7,259 bases of DNA. Source: JAVBNJ01 sp031551625. Lineage in GTDB: Bacteria > Bacteroidota > Bacteroidia > Bacteroidales > UBA932. The DNA is taken from contig JAVBNJ010000135.1 of assembly GCA_031551625.1 (NCBI GenBank), positions 1 through 7,259 on the forward strand. The letters run 5' to 3'. Below, one piece after another: positions 1 through 6,398 of this stretch (position 1 is the stretch's first letter; each line of letters opens with the position of its first letter). The translations under genes were made by a program, and so were the position numbers. The notes beneath the pieces are model-generated. The model did no database searches. It was not told the origin of the DNA and was given only the letters and a program-made list of their open reading frames with translations.

Positions 1-171
1 AACGAAAAAATCACCAACATGGATATGAAATATATTATATGTTTTGCTGTTGAGATGGACGTAAAAGATCTCAGTTTGATATATAAGATTGAACCCGCCA
101 GCGTGCGTACCGTGCGTTACCGTATCAAAAAGAAATTCGGAGAAAAAAACACCTTTAAATTTTTGCTATAA
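1..171 (+). CDS. C-terminal end of a helix-turn-helix transcriptional regulator (5' truncated)
   Basis: Frame 1 is open from the window edge and ends at tandem TAA TAA (169-174), giving 56 residues. The visible part reads as a short C-terminal helix-turn-helix. A segment like MDVKDLSLIYKI is followed by EPASVRTVRYRIKKKFG, where the Ser-Val-Arg-Thr-Val-Arg stretch looks like the recognition helix, and the protein ends in NTFKFLL. This resembles the LuxR/sigma-region-4-like tail found on many Bacteroidales regulators that have N-terminal tetratricopeptide repeats and often one transmembrane helix; that N-terminal part lies outside the window, so the full architecture is inferred. The role would be DNA-binding transcriptional control; the target is unknown. 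It converges on the HAD gene, whose stop is 28 nt away, and no clear terminator hairpin lies between them. Confidence 0.7.
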   Translation, partial: NEKITNMDMKYIICFAVEMDVKDLSLIYKIEPASVRTVRYRIKKKFGEKNTFKFLL

Positions 172-199
172 TAAGGGCAGGTGGGTTTGCTACTAACAA

Positions 200-913
200 C
201 TAACAAAGCCCCAATAGCTCAATCACCTCGTCGAGGCTTTTAATGATATGGTCGGCAGTGAGGTGGCTATCGGGCACATCGTCCCAACCATTGCCTTGCA
301 GCCAAATGGTTTGGCAGCCGAGTTTTTTGGCAGGCGCGATATCTTTTACATATGAATCGCCGATAACAACCACCTTTTTAGCCGGTGCGTGCAAGCGCTC
401 AATCCCCAAACGGTACAATGCAGGGTCGGGTTTGCGCACGCCTTCCACAGCCGATTCTATCACGCCCCGGAAATATTTTGAAATACCGAAATCCTTCAGT
501 ACGCTATGGATGTTGCCATAAAAATTAGATACCAGTATCAGCGGGTAATGTTGCGACAAGCGCTCCAGTATAGGCGCCTGCATCTGCGTCATGTGGCGGG
601 CAAAAGTATAGCAATTGTCAACCAGCGTATCGACCCGTTTGGGTGTTAACATTTCAATCATGTTGTGCTGCACCATGTAGGTAATCTGGAAATTTATTTT
701 CAACTGCATCACATCTTTGAATGTGTTGGTAGGCTTTATAATATCGGCTGCTTCCAGCTCCTGCTCCGCAAAAATGTAGGCCTTGCGTAACTCTTCCTTG
801 TCGACTTTGATATTCGATTTTTCGTACATGTTACACATTACCTCGAACCAGTGCTCGCCATTGGTATCAACGGTTCCAAGATAATCCATCAATATTCCCG
901 AAATGTTTTCCAT
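200..913 (-). CDS. HAD-superfamily hydrolase (subfamily IA-like)
   Basis: This 237-residue protein has the layout of a haloacid-dehalogenase-like hydrolase, presumably a cytoplasmic phosphatase or related phosphotransferase of unknown substrate. Motif I is MDYLGT with the nucleophile Asp10. A helical C1-type cap follows at roughly residues 17-115. Motif II is LVSN with Ser129, motif III is VRKPDP with Lys161, and motif IV is IGDSYVKD with Asp186 and Asp191. The usual second Asp of motif I (DxD) is replaced by Leu12. That residue is the general acid/base in classical HAD phosphatases, so activity may be altered, although the metal-binding motif IV is intact. The ATG at 911-913 lies 3 nt after the stop of the flippase-like gene, with no promoter between them, so the two are almost certainly co-transcribed. 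The family call is firm; the substrate cannot be given. Confidence 0.88.
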   Translation of the reverse strand: MENISGILMDYLGTVDTNGEHWFEVMCNMYEKSNIKVDKEELRKAYIFAEQELEAADIIKPTNTFKDVMQLKINFQITYMVQHNMIEMLTPKRVDTLVDNCYTFARHMTQMQAPILERLSQHYPLILVSNFYGNIHSVLKDFGISKYFRGVIESAVEGVRKPDPALYRLGIERLHAPAKKVVVIGDSYVKDIAPAKKLGCQTIWLQGNGWDDVPDSHLTADHIIKSLDEVIELLGLC

Positions 914-916
914 AGG

Positions 917-1912
917 TTATTTTTTCTTTTGTATTCGCATTAGTAAAAGGCCGATGCCTATCCAAAATAGTTCCCGCAATCGCATGACAAGCCCCATATA
1001 GATGCCCAACCCCGCCGGCAGCGCCATGGCTTTTAATGTGAGCGCCAGGCCGCCTTCGCGCGTACCGAGTTGCATGGGAGAAAAGAACAGGATGTTGGAA
1101 AAAAGCGTAGAACCGGCGTATATCACAATGGCATCAATCATTGACAGGTCGATTCCGATAGCTTTGGCAACAAAAAAAATTTCGAGGCACGATACTACAC
1201 GAGCCGTGATTTCGAGCACCAGCGCCAGAAAAAATGTCGGCTTTCGTTGTGCATACAGTTTCACAATATTCTGATCGATTTCCTGAAACGTTTGCAACTT
1301 GTCCTCGTTAAAGTTTTTTATTTTATTTTTCAGAAAAGGAATTTTTCCGAGCAGCCGGAATGTCTTTGCTACCAACCCTTTTCGATAGCCGCGGAAAATA
1401 AAATACAGGACGAATGCAAACAATCCGAACGTGGCGATACAACCAACGGCCAAACCCCAAGCGGGGCGCAACAATACAAGAATTAAAACAATGGAACACA
1501 TCCAAAATACGAAGTGCGACAAAATATGCATCATGCTGTAGGCAAGCGTAACCGATGTCGCTTTGCGTGTGCCGAGATTGTCTTGCATTTCCAGTATGCG
1601 GTAAGGCTCGCCACCCAATGCTACCACAGGGGTGATGTAGTTAATGGCAAATCCGCTGATGGTTACTTTAAAGACTTTCAGGAACGACGGCAGTTCTTCT
1701 TTCGGCGTATGCTTGTCGCGGATAATGGCATTCCACGAAAAAGTGTTGATAATATATACAACCAACCATACGCCGATGATAGGAATAAACCACCATCCCG
1801 TCTTACGGACATTCTCCCATATTGTGCCAACGCCGATGGCATATACCATGTAGGCGAAGACGAGAATTCCGAGTACAAAAAAAATTATTTTCCAAATCCT
1901 GGATTTTGCCAT
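917..1912 (-). CDS. Flippase-like inner-membrane protein (LPG synthase TM-region / UPF0104 type)
   Basis: This 331-residue protein is very hydrophobic, with about eight predicted membrane segments near residues 7-28, 41-62, 82-100, 125-148, 151-172, 226-250, 258-278 and 300-325. A Lys/Arg-rich stretch of about 50 residues (174-224) forms a probable cytoplasmic loop. Conserved landmarks of the family are TPVVALGGEPYR at 94-105 and SPMQLGTREGG at 278-288. It matches the family of the membrane half of lysylphosphatidylglycerol synthase and YbhN-like proteins (COG0392), thought to move lipids or lipid-linked glycans across the inner membrane; there is no C-terminal aminoacyl-transferase domain. 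The start at ATG 1910-1912 sits about 15 nt after the expected transcription start of a TATCTTTG element. The HAD hydrolase follows after 3 nt, which may hint at a linked lipid or sugar-phosphate substrate; that is inference. The exact substrate is unknown. Confidence 0.85.
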   Translation of the reverse strand: MAKSRIWKIIFFVLGILVFAYMVYAIGVGTIWENVRKTGWWFIPIIGVWLVVYIINTFSWNAIIRDKHTPKEELPSFLKVFKVTISGFAINYITPVVALGGEPYRILEMQDNLGTRKATSVTLAYSMMHILSHFVFWMCSIVLILVLLRPAWGLAVGCIATFGLFAFVLYFIFRGYRKGLVAKTFRLLGKIPFLKNKIKNFNEDKLQTFQEIDQNIVKLYAQRKPTFFLALVLEITARVVSCLEIFFVAKAIGIDLSMIDAIVIYAGSTLFSNILFFSPMQLGTREGGLALTLKAMALPAGLGIYMGLVMRLRELFWIGIGLLLMRIQKKK

Positions 1913-1933
1913 GACAATAGTTTGTGCTTAGAA

Positions 1934-1941
1934 CAAAGATA
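1934..1941 (-). promoter_or_regulatory. Bacteroidota -7 promoter element for the flippase-HAD operon
   Basis: On the - strand these bases read TATCTTTG, an exact match to the TAnnTTTG -7 consensus of the Bacteroidota primary sigma factor. Transcription would begin around 1927, leaving a 5' UTR of about 15 nt before the ATG at 1912. No TTTG-like -33 element is visible at the expected distance (about 1960-1966), so the promoter may be weak or need an activator. Read-through from the DUF5686 gene is also possible, since no terminator is seen between them. Confidence 0.5.
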
Positions 1942-1971
1942 CAAAATAATAACTATACATCCGCTATGCTA

Positions 1972-4527
1972 TCAGAAAGTAAAGCGCAGCATGGCGCGCA
2001 CCGACCATTCCTGTATGCCCGGATTATCGAGGTAACTCAAGCGCTTTACCACATCAAGCCGGAGTATGGTAAAAATATTGTCGATACCGAAGTTCATTTC
2101 CATAAAAGGCTCCCGGTTAAGGCTGAAAGTAGTAGTGTTCCCTTCGCTGTCATATGGGAAACGCATCAGGTCGGGATTTTGCGCCGGATCGTTTTTATCG
2201 CCGATGCCGCCAAACAAGACTTTGAAGGCTACAACTTCGCGCCAGTTCAACTTTTTGATAAGCGGAATACGGTTGAAAATATACCCATTGAAATTATATT
2301 CCAATAGCACGCCTGCATATTTATCACTCACAAACTCAAGGTAACGCATACTGTTGTATGCCTCTTCCTGAAAGGCAAAGCTTTGGTTGGCATGGTGAAC
2401 AAACAGCGAAGGATAAGGCGCCTGATTGAACATGATGCCTGCATTCAACGAGGCATCGAGAAACCCGAAGCTGGCAAAATACCACCGCTTATCAAAACTT
2501 GCACTGATTTTATGAAACCCGTAGTCGCCGCCCCAGAAGCCGGGAATAGCGTATTGATACGCTAATTTGTAAACCGGCGCCACACGATTTATCGGGAGGC
2601 GGTATTTTTGTGTTTGCAGGTATTTTTCGTTGGGTGCATAGCGTAGCGCCACACTTACAAAAGTCGTCGTATAGGGATCGTAGCGTTGTCCGTCGCCGGT
2701 TTCAAAGGTAAGCTGCCCCAGCGGATATTGCTCCAGATGCGTAAAATTGATGTTGTATGTAAAGTTGTTTATATCTTCTTTCGTGTAGTTCACAGAAAAC
2801 AACCGCTCGAGCGTCATGCGCGTTGTTTCGCCCCGCCCGATGGAAATAAACAACCGGTCGCCGGTGCCGTATTTGTAGCTTTCGCCGGGAATGTACGTGT
2901 CGTATTCGTATTTCACACTCAGGTAATTCATCGGGAACTCCCACGGCGAATTCTTCTTTTGGTTGAACGAGTAGTGCCCCGTCACATTGTATTTGAATTT
3001 ATGGTCGGTGGTTCCGTAAGCAAGATATGCTTCGGCAAAAAAATGTTTACTCACATTTCCATTGGTTTTCCCGCCAATGCGGAAGCGCATGCCTTCAATC
3101 GAGTTCCAACTAATGGTGTTTCCGATGGGCCCCACGTCCACCGGCCCTACTTCGAAATAGCCGCCCACAAGCGACATCATGGTGTTCACCACAAAACGGT
3201 AGACCCAAATACTGTCAAGCCGTGCAAACATTTTGTAGATACCTTTCTCGCTCCGCTTCAGTTCTTCGATACGCATGGCTTGCCAATAATCCTCGTCGCG
3301 CTTGTCAAAGCCTTTGTTGCGCACCACCAGCGCCGATCCTTTATAGATGGCCTCGGGCTGCGGTTCGTTGAATACATAACCGGTATACAGGTTTTCTTTG
3401 CGCCCATAAAAAGGCAATGTACTGCTGCCAATCAACGAGAAATCGACCAGTGTCACATCTTTCCGCAGCACCCAGATACTGTCCTCCTGTTCGTACTCCT
3501 GCTCCACCAACAGATCGTTCACATAGTTGAGCGACGTGTTGCTGGTTACCTGCAATTCGGCGCGCTTCAAGGCAAACAAGCTATCGGCCGTAATATACAA
3601 ATGCCCCATGAATCCGAAGTCGGCAGAATTGCGCGGCGTAAAACCGATGTTGAAACATTGGATTCCGCTTACCATCGTGGTATCGGAAATCCAAAATTTG
3701 TAAAAATCGGGTGCCAGGGTCGATAATGGCGACATGAACTGTTTTGAAAGAAAGTAGACGTTGTTGTCATAGATATCAATCGTACCGAACATTTCGCGCA
3801 TCAGCACATCCATCGTTTCATTGGGGAGAAATTTGCTAATCTCCACATTCTTTTGTGCATCAATATATTTTTTGACGGATTTCGGATCTTTCCGGTAGTA
3901 ATTATCAGAAAGCGTTTCGATGAAATAGATAGGTAGGTAGCGCTTTCCCGTGAGGCTCGATGTATCGACATTGTCAAAAACAAATTTAATCTTCTTCAAT
4001 GCCCACGTATTTTTTACGCTATCGCTGATGTTGGTAATTGAAAATTCCATTTTTTCCTGCTGCCGGAATTGATAGTAGGCTTGGTTCTCCATGCGGTTTC
4101 TCGATTTGTGCGCAATCGTTTTTTCGATAATGGCTACTGCCGGATTCCGTTTGTTATAGCGTCCTTTCTCCACTTCCAATGTAGTTGCTTCCATTTGCAA
4201 AGCAGTCGGTTTCAGCTTCACATCAAGTGTTCCGTTCTTGATAGCCGAAAGCGGCACAGTCACATCTTCGTAGCCCATGTAGTTGAACCGGATGCTCACC
4301 CCCTGCTTGTTGCTTTGCAACGTATACTTTCCCTCCTGATTGGTCACCACATTTACTTTGAGCGAAGCAGGTAGCAACACTACGTTTGCATACACCAACG
4401 CTTCGCCGGTGGCGGCATCGGTTACTTTTCCACGCACCTGTATATTTTCCCCACTTGCCGGAACGGCAGCAGCCACAAGATATGCAAAGCTGGTAAGGAT
4501 ATATAAAAGAAATAGGTGGAAACGCAT
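1972..4527 (-). CDS. Outer-membrane protein with carboxypeptidase-regulatory-like domain and DUF5686
   Basis: The protein has 851 residues. Residues 1-21 or so form a Sec signal peptide: Met-Arg, a hydrophobic core, then an Ala-rich cleavage region. There is no lipobox Cys, so it is not a lipoprotein. Residues 29-107 form a carboxypeptidase-D-regulatory-like beta-sandwich (VRGKVTDAATGEALVYANV, then NQEGKYTL and FNYMGYED), the same N-terminal module seen in many TonB-dependent receptors. The remainder matches DUF5686: a soluble middle region (about 110-440), the GPVDVGPIGNTISWNSIEG segment near 461-479, and then a long stretch of alternating aromatic beta strands. The chain ends in Phe (LRFTF), as expected for a BAM-assembled outer-membrane beta barrel. 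No TonB plug domain is seen. Its function is not known; an envelope or transport role is likely. It has its own promoter and lies 87 nt downstream of the ABC-F gene. Confidence 0.88.
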   Translation of the reverse strand: MRFHLFLLYILTSFAYLVAAAVPASGENIQVRGKVTDAATGEALVYANVVLLPASLKVNVVTNQEGKYTLQSNKQGVSIRFNYMGYEDVTVPLSAIKNGTLDVKLKPTALQMEATTLEVEKGRYNKRNPAVAIIEKTIAHKSRNRMENQAYYQFRQQEKMEFSITNISDSVKNTWALKKIKFVFDNVDTSSLTGKRYLPIYFIETLSDNYYRKDPKSVKKYIDAQKNVEISKFLPNETMDVLMREMFGTIDIYDNNVYFLSKQFMSPLSTLAPDFYKFWISDTTMVSGIQCFNIGFTPRNSADFGFMGHLYITADSLFALKRAELQVTSNTSLNYVNDLLVEQEYEQEDSIWVLRKDVTLVDFSLIGSSTLPFYGRKENLYTGYVFNEPQPEAIYKGSALVVRNKGFDKRDEDYWQAMRIEELKRSEKGIYKMFARLDSIWVYRFVVNTMMSLVGGYFEVGPVDVGPIGNTISWNSIEGMRFRIGGKTNGNVSKHFFAEAYLAYGTTDHKFKYNVTGHYSFNQKKNSPWEFPMNYLSVKYEYDTYIPGESYKYGTGDRLFISIGRGETTRMTLERLFSVNYTKEDINNFTYNINFTHLEQYPLGQLTFETGDGQRYDPYTTTFVSVALRYAPNEKYLQTQKYRLPINRVAPVYKLAYQYAIPGFWGGDYGFHKISASFDKRWYFASFGFLDASLNAGIMFNQAPYPSLFVHHANQSFAFQEEAYNSMRYLEFVSDKYAGVLLEYNFNGYIFNRIPLIKKLNWREVVAFKVLFGGIGDKNDPAQNPDLMRFPYDSEGNTTTFSLNREPFMEMNFGIDNIFTILRLDVVKRLSYLDNPGIQEWSVRAMLRFTF

Positions 4528-4595
4528 GAAAAAATTTATTGTACTAGTTTTTTAGTTTTTCTATTAATCTGGCTGAATTTGACGATTCAAACGCG

Positions 4596-4628
4596 CAAAG
4601 GTAAAAAAAGAAAACTAATAAGGCAAAA
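4596..4628 (-). promoter_or_regulatory. Bacteroidota promoter (-33/-7) for the DUF5686 gene
   Basis: On the - strand, 4603-4596 read TACCTTTG, an exact TAnnTTTG -7 element. TTTTG at 4628-4624 fits the -33 TTTG element with a 20-nt spacer, which is the normal distance. Transcription should start near 4590, giving a 5' UTR of about 62 nt that is A/T-rich with no clear Shine-Dalgarno, as is usual for the phylum. The -33 element lies inside the last codons of the upstream ABC-F gene (stop at 4615). This is the best-formed promoter in the window. Confidence 0.7.
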
Positions 4629-6210
4629 ATAGTTTTCCGGTTATCCCTATTTCATTAATAAAATAACTGTCATGCGAAATAACCAATAAACTGCCCCGGT
4701 AGCTTTTGATAGTTTGCGTAAGCACGTGCAGGCTTGCAATATCAAGGTTGTTTGTCGGTTCGTCGAGAATAATGAGGTCGGGCGTTTGTGCACTTATCAT
4801 CAGGCAACAGAGGTAGAGCCGCATGCGTTCGCCGCCGCTCAGGCTGCGGCAGGGCTTGTCCCACACTTCGCGCGGAAACACAAACCGGTTAAGCCGTATC
4901 TTCACTTCCGACTCGGCCAGGTTGTTTACATTATACTTTCCGGCCAGCTGTACCACCGTGTCGTCCACATCTACCTGCGCATGGTCCTGGTCAAGGTAAA
5001 TCCAGTTGAATGCCGCACGGCGCACTTCGCCAACAGCCGGCACAAGCGAGCCCGTCAGTAATTTTACCAGCGTACTCTTTCCCGCACCGTTGTTGCCCAG
5101 CAAATGAATACGGTCGTTGCTGAATAGCTTGAAATCAATTGGTATTTTCCATAACAGTGGTTGCCCATCGTAGGAATAATTGATACCGGTGGCTTCCACC
5201 AGCAGTTTTCCCGCATGCAGTTTGGTATTATCAAAATCTATTTTCAATGTAGCGAGTTGTTCGCGTTGCCGGCGCAGCTCGCTCAGCTGTTCCTGTGTGT
5301 CGCCTATAATCTCAGCATGTTTATCTTTCAGCTTGGCAGCTGTATTTTCGGCCGAATTGCCCAATGCGTTTGCTACAATGCGCGCCATGCCGGACTGTGC
5401 TTTGTTCTTCTCGCCTTGGCTGGCACGGCGTTCCTGCCGCTGTTTCACCTCTTGCGCTTTTTTGCGCACAAGCCGCAACTGTTTTTCGTATTCGTGAATA
5501 TCTTCATTCAGCGCATTCATCGCCGCATCCTTTAGCCCTTTGTAAAAAGTGTAATTCCCACCATAGCGCTTCACGCCTGTTTCCGACAACTCGAATGTTG
5601 CGGGCAACTGGTTCAGCAGCGCGATGTCGTGGCTCACGACTACAATCGTTGCACTGCTTTGCGCAATATACCGGTACAACTGTTCGCGGCTCGCACTGTC
5701 GAGATGGTTCGTCGGTTCGTCGAGCAAAATAATTCCGGGCGAATGAATAGCAATGCCTGCCAAATAAACTTTTGTTTTCTCACCGCCGCTCAGGTTGTCC
5801 ATTGCGGTGTTCAACGCCACGTGCGGCAGTTGCCAATAGTCGAGAGCCGCGCGGCAACGCGCTTCAATATCCCAGTCGTTGCCCACCATGTCGTAGTCGG
5901 CTTCTGCCACGCTGCCCTGCTCAATAGCGCGCAGGGCGGCCAGTTTAGCGGCTACGCCCAATGCTTCGGCTACGCTGCAATGCAGGCGACCGGTGTGTTG
6001 CGGTACATAGTAAGGTATGGATGCACACACGATGCTGCCTTCTGTAGGTTGCAGCCGTCCGGCAATCAATTTCAGTAACGTAGACTTACCCACACCGTTG
6101 TGCCCGACAATAGCAACTTTGTCCGCTGCTTCGACGGTAAAATTCAGTTGCGTGAAAAGGGTTTGTTTATTGGGGTGCGCGTACGTTACGCCGCTTACTC
6201 TACTACTCAT
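4615..6210 (-). CDS. ABC-F family ATPase (ribosome-associated; possible antibiotic-protection type)
   Basis: Two complete nucleotide-binding domains are joined by a charged linker, with no membrane segments: the ABC-F layout. Numbered from the ATG at 6210 (531 residues), domain 1 has Walker A GHNGVGKST (36-44), signature LSGGE (140-144), Walker B ILLDEP (161-166) and the switch His194. Domain 2 has Walker A GNNGAGKST (372-380), signature LSGGE (457-461), Walker B IILDEP (480-485) and SHD (512-514). Both catalytic Glu residues are present. The linker (about 224-334) is a Lys/Arg/Glu/Gln-rich helical hairpin, the part that reaches toward P-site tRNA in this family. ABC-F proteins bind the ribosomal E site; some are housekeeping factors and some displace antibiotics, and sequence alone does not decide here. 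The frame also extends to a TTG at 6256-6258, but that extension (MFNRSPAGR...) lies before the conserved first strand, so the ATG is preferred. Confidence 0.9.
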   Translation of the reverse strand: MSSRVSGVTYAHPNKQTLFTQLNFTVEAADKVAIVGHNGVGKSTLLKLIAGRLQPTEGSIVCASIPYYVPQHTGRLHCSVAEALGVAAKLAALRAIEQGSVAEADYDMVGNDWDIEARCRAALDYWQLPHVALNTAMDNLSGGEKTKVYLAGIAIHSPGIILLDEPTNHLDSASREQLYRYIAQSSATIVVVSHDIALLNQLPATFELSETGVKRYGGNYTFYKGLKDAAMNALNEDIHEYEKQLRLVRKKAQEVKQRQERRASQGEKNKAQSGMARIVANALGNSAENTAAKLKDKHAEIIGDTQEQLSELRRQREQLATLKIDFDNTKLHAGKLLVEATGINYSYDGQPLLWKIPIDFKLFSNDRIHLLGNNGAGKSTLVKLLTGSLVPAVGEVRRAAFNWIYLDQDHAQVDVDDTVVQLAGKYNVNNLAESEVKIRLNRFVFPREVWDKPCRSLSGGERMRLYLCCLMISAQTPDLIILDEPTNNLDIASLHVLTQTIKSYRGSLLVISHDSYFINEIGITGKLFLPY

Positions 6211-6308
6211 GATACTTACAATTAATAGTGTCCGCCCTGCCGGCGAACGGTTAAACAAAAAACAAAAAGACTATTAATTGTTACAGTTTCATTGGTGTAT
6301 TTTTAAAT
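6211..6308 (-). promoter_or_regulatory. 5' leader of the ABC-F gene with mini-ORF and potential alternative hairpins
   Basis: If transcription starts about 7 nt after the -7 element, the ABC-F mRNA has a leader of about 98 nt. Going 5' to 3' on the - strand it contains a three-codon ORF, ATG AAA CTG TAA (6292-6281), then ACAATTAATAGT (6281-6270), a T-rich tract (6268-6253), a short GC-rich segment able to pair CGCC with GGCG, and ACTATTAATTGT (6229-6218), which ends 7 nt before the ATG. The first arm can pair with the second (12 bp, 40-nt loop). Alternatively its end, AUAGU, can pair with ACUGU from the mini-ORF (5 bp including one G-U), followed by U-rich RNA like a weak terminator. These pairings exclude each other, as in attenuators. 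The sequence elements are visible; the regulation is inference and the stems are A/U-rich. Confidence 0.35.
6218..6281. repeat. Perfect 12-bp inverted repeat with near-palindromic arms
   Basis: ACAATTAATAGT (6218-6229) and ACTATTAATTGT (6270-6281) are exact reverse complements separated by 40 bp. Each arm is also nearly palindromic around ATTAAT, so the two arms are direct repeats of the form ACnATTAATnGT differing at two positions. Their centres are 52 bp apart, close to five helical turns, which would suit two dimers of a DNA-binding protein on one face of the helix. The pair lies between the ABC-F promoter and its start codon. It could act as RNA, as DNA operators, or be an A/T-rich chance match. 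Confidence 0.6.
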
Positions 6309-6314
6309 TCGGTG

Positions 6315-6322
6315 CAAAGGTA
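6315..6322 (-). promoter_or_regulatory. Bacteroidota -7 promoter element for the ABC-F gene
   Basis: The - strand reads TACCTTTG, an exact TAnnTTTG match and identical to the -7 element of the DUF5686 promoter. The -33 position (around 6344-6349) reads GGTTTT rather than TTTG, so that element is imperfect. This T-run is also the tail of the upstream terminator, so terminator and promoter share sequence. Transcription would begin near 6308. Confidence 0.6.
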
Positions 6323-6343
6323 CGAAGAATTTTATAATACAGT

Positions 6344-6379
6344 AAAACCATGACAGATAAACTTATCTATCATGGCTTT
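6344..6379 (-). terminator. Rho-independent terminator of the Ig-like/FISUMP-like gene
   Basis: It starts 19 nt after the stop codon at 6399. The - strand RNA folds into a long hairpin: GCCAUGAUAGAUAA (6376-6363) pairs with UUAUCUGUCAUGGU (6360-6347), and flanking AAA/UUU extend it, ending in a UUUU run (6347-6344). The effective stem is about 16 bp with a four-base loop. Two positions (6376/6347 and 6369/6354) are G-U pairs in the - strand RNA but would be A-C mismatches in a + strand RNA, so the hairpin fits termination of the - strand transcript. Confidence 0.75.
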
Positions 6380-6398
6380 GCTATACATTATATATTTA

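Noticed and set aside
205..240. AAAGCC...GGCTTT and the CCTCGTCGAGG palindrome as a terminator for the HAD gene
   Set aside because: Both lie inside the last codons of the HAD gene. The outer stem is only 6 bp with a 24-nt loop, the inner palindrome has no room for a proper loop, and no U-tract follows.
1921..1937. TTTGT...ACAAA hairpin as a terminator after the DUF5686 gene
   Set aside because: It is a 5-bp A/T-rich stem overlapping the -7 element of the next gene, with no G/C content to make it stable.
2686..3726. A 346-codon open frame on the + strand inside the DUF5686 gene
   Set aside because: It is antisense to a clearly real, domain-bearing gene. Its translation shows no recognisable motif and is rich in His/Arg/Val, as expected of a shadow frame.
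4574..4589. TGAAT...ATTCA hairpin as a terminator after the ABC-F gene
   Set aside because: The stem is only 5 bp, A/T-rich, and is not followed directly by a T-run, so a chance match is likely.
6211..6258. N-terminal extension of the ABC-F protein from a TTG start at 6258
   Set aside because: The extension is not part of the conserved ABC-F start, uses a rare start codon, and would cross the second arm of the inverted repeat. The ATG at 6210 gives a family-typical N-terminus.
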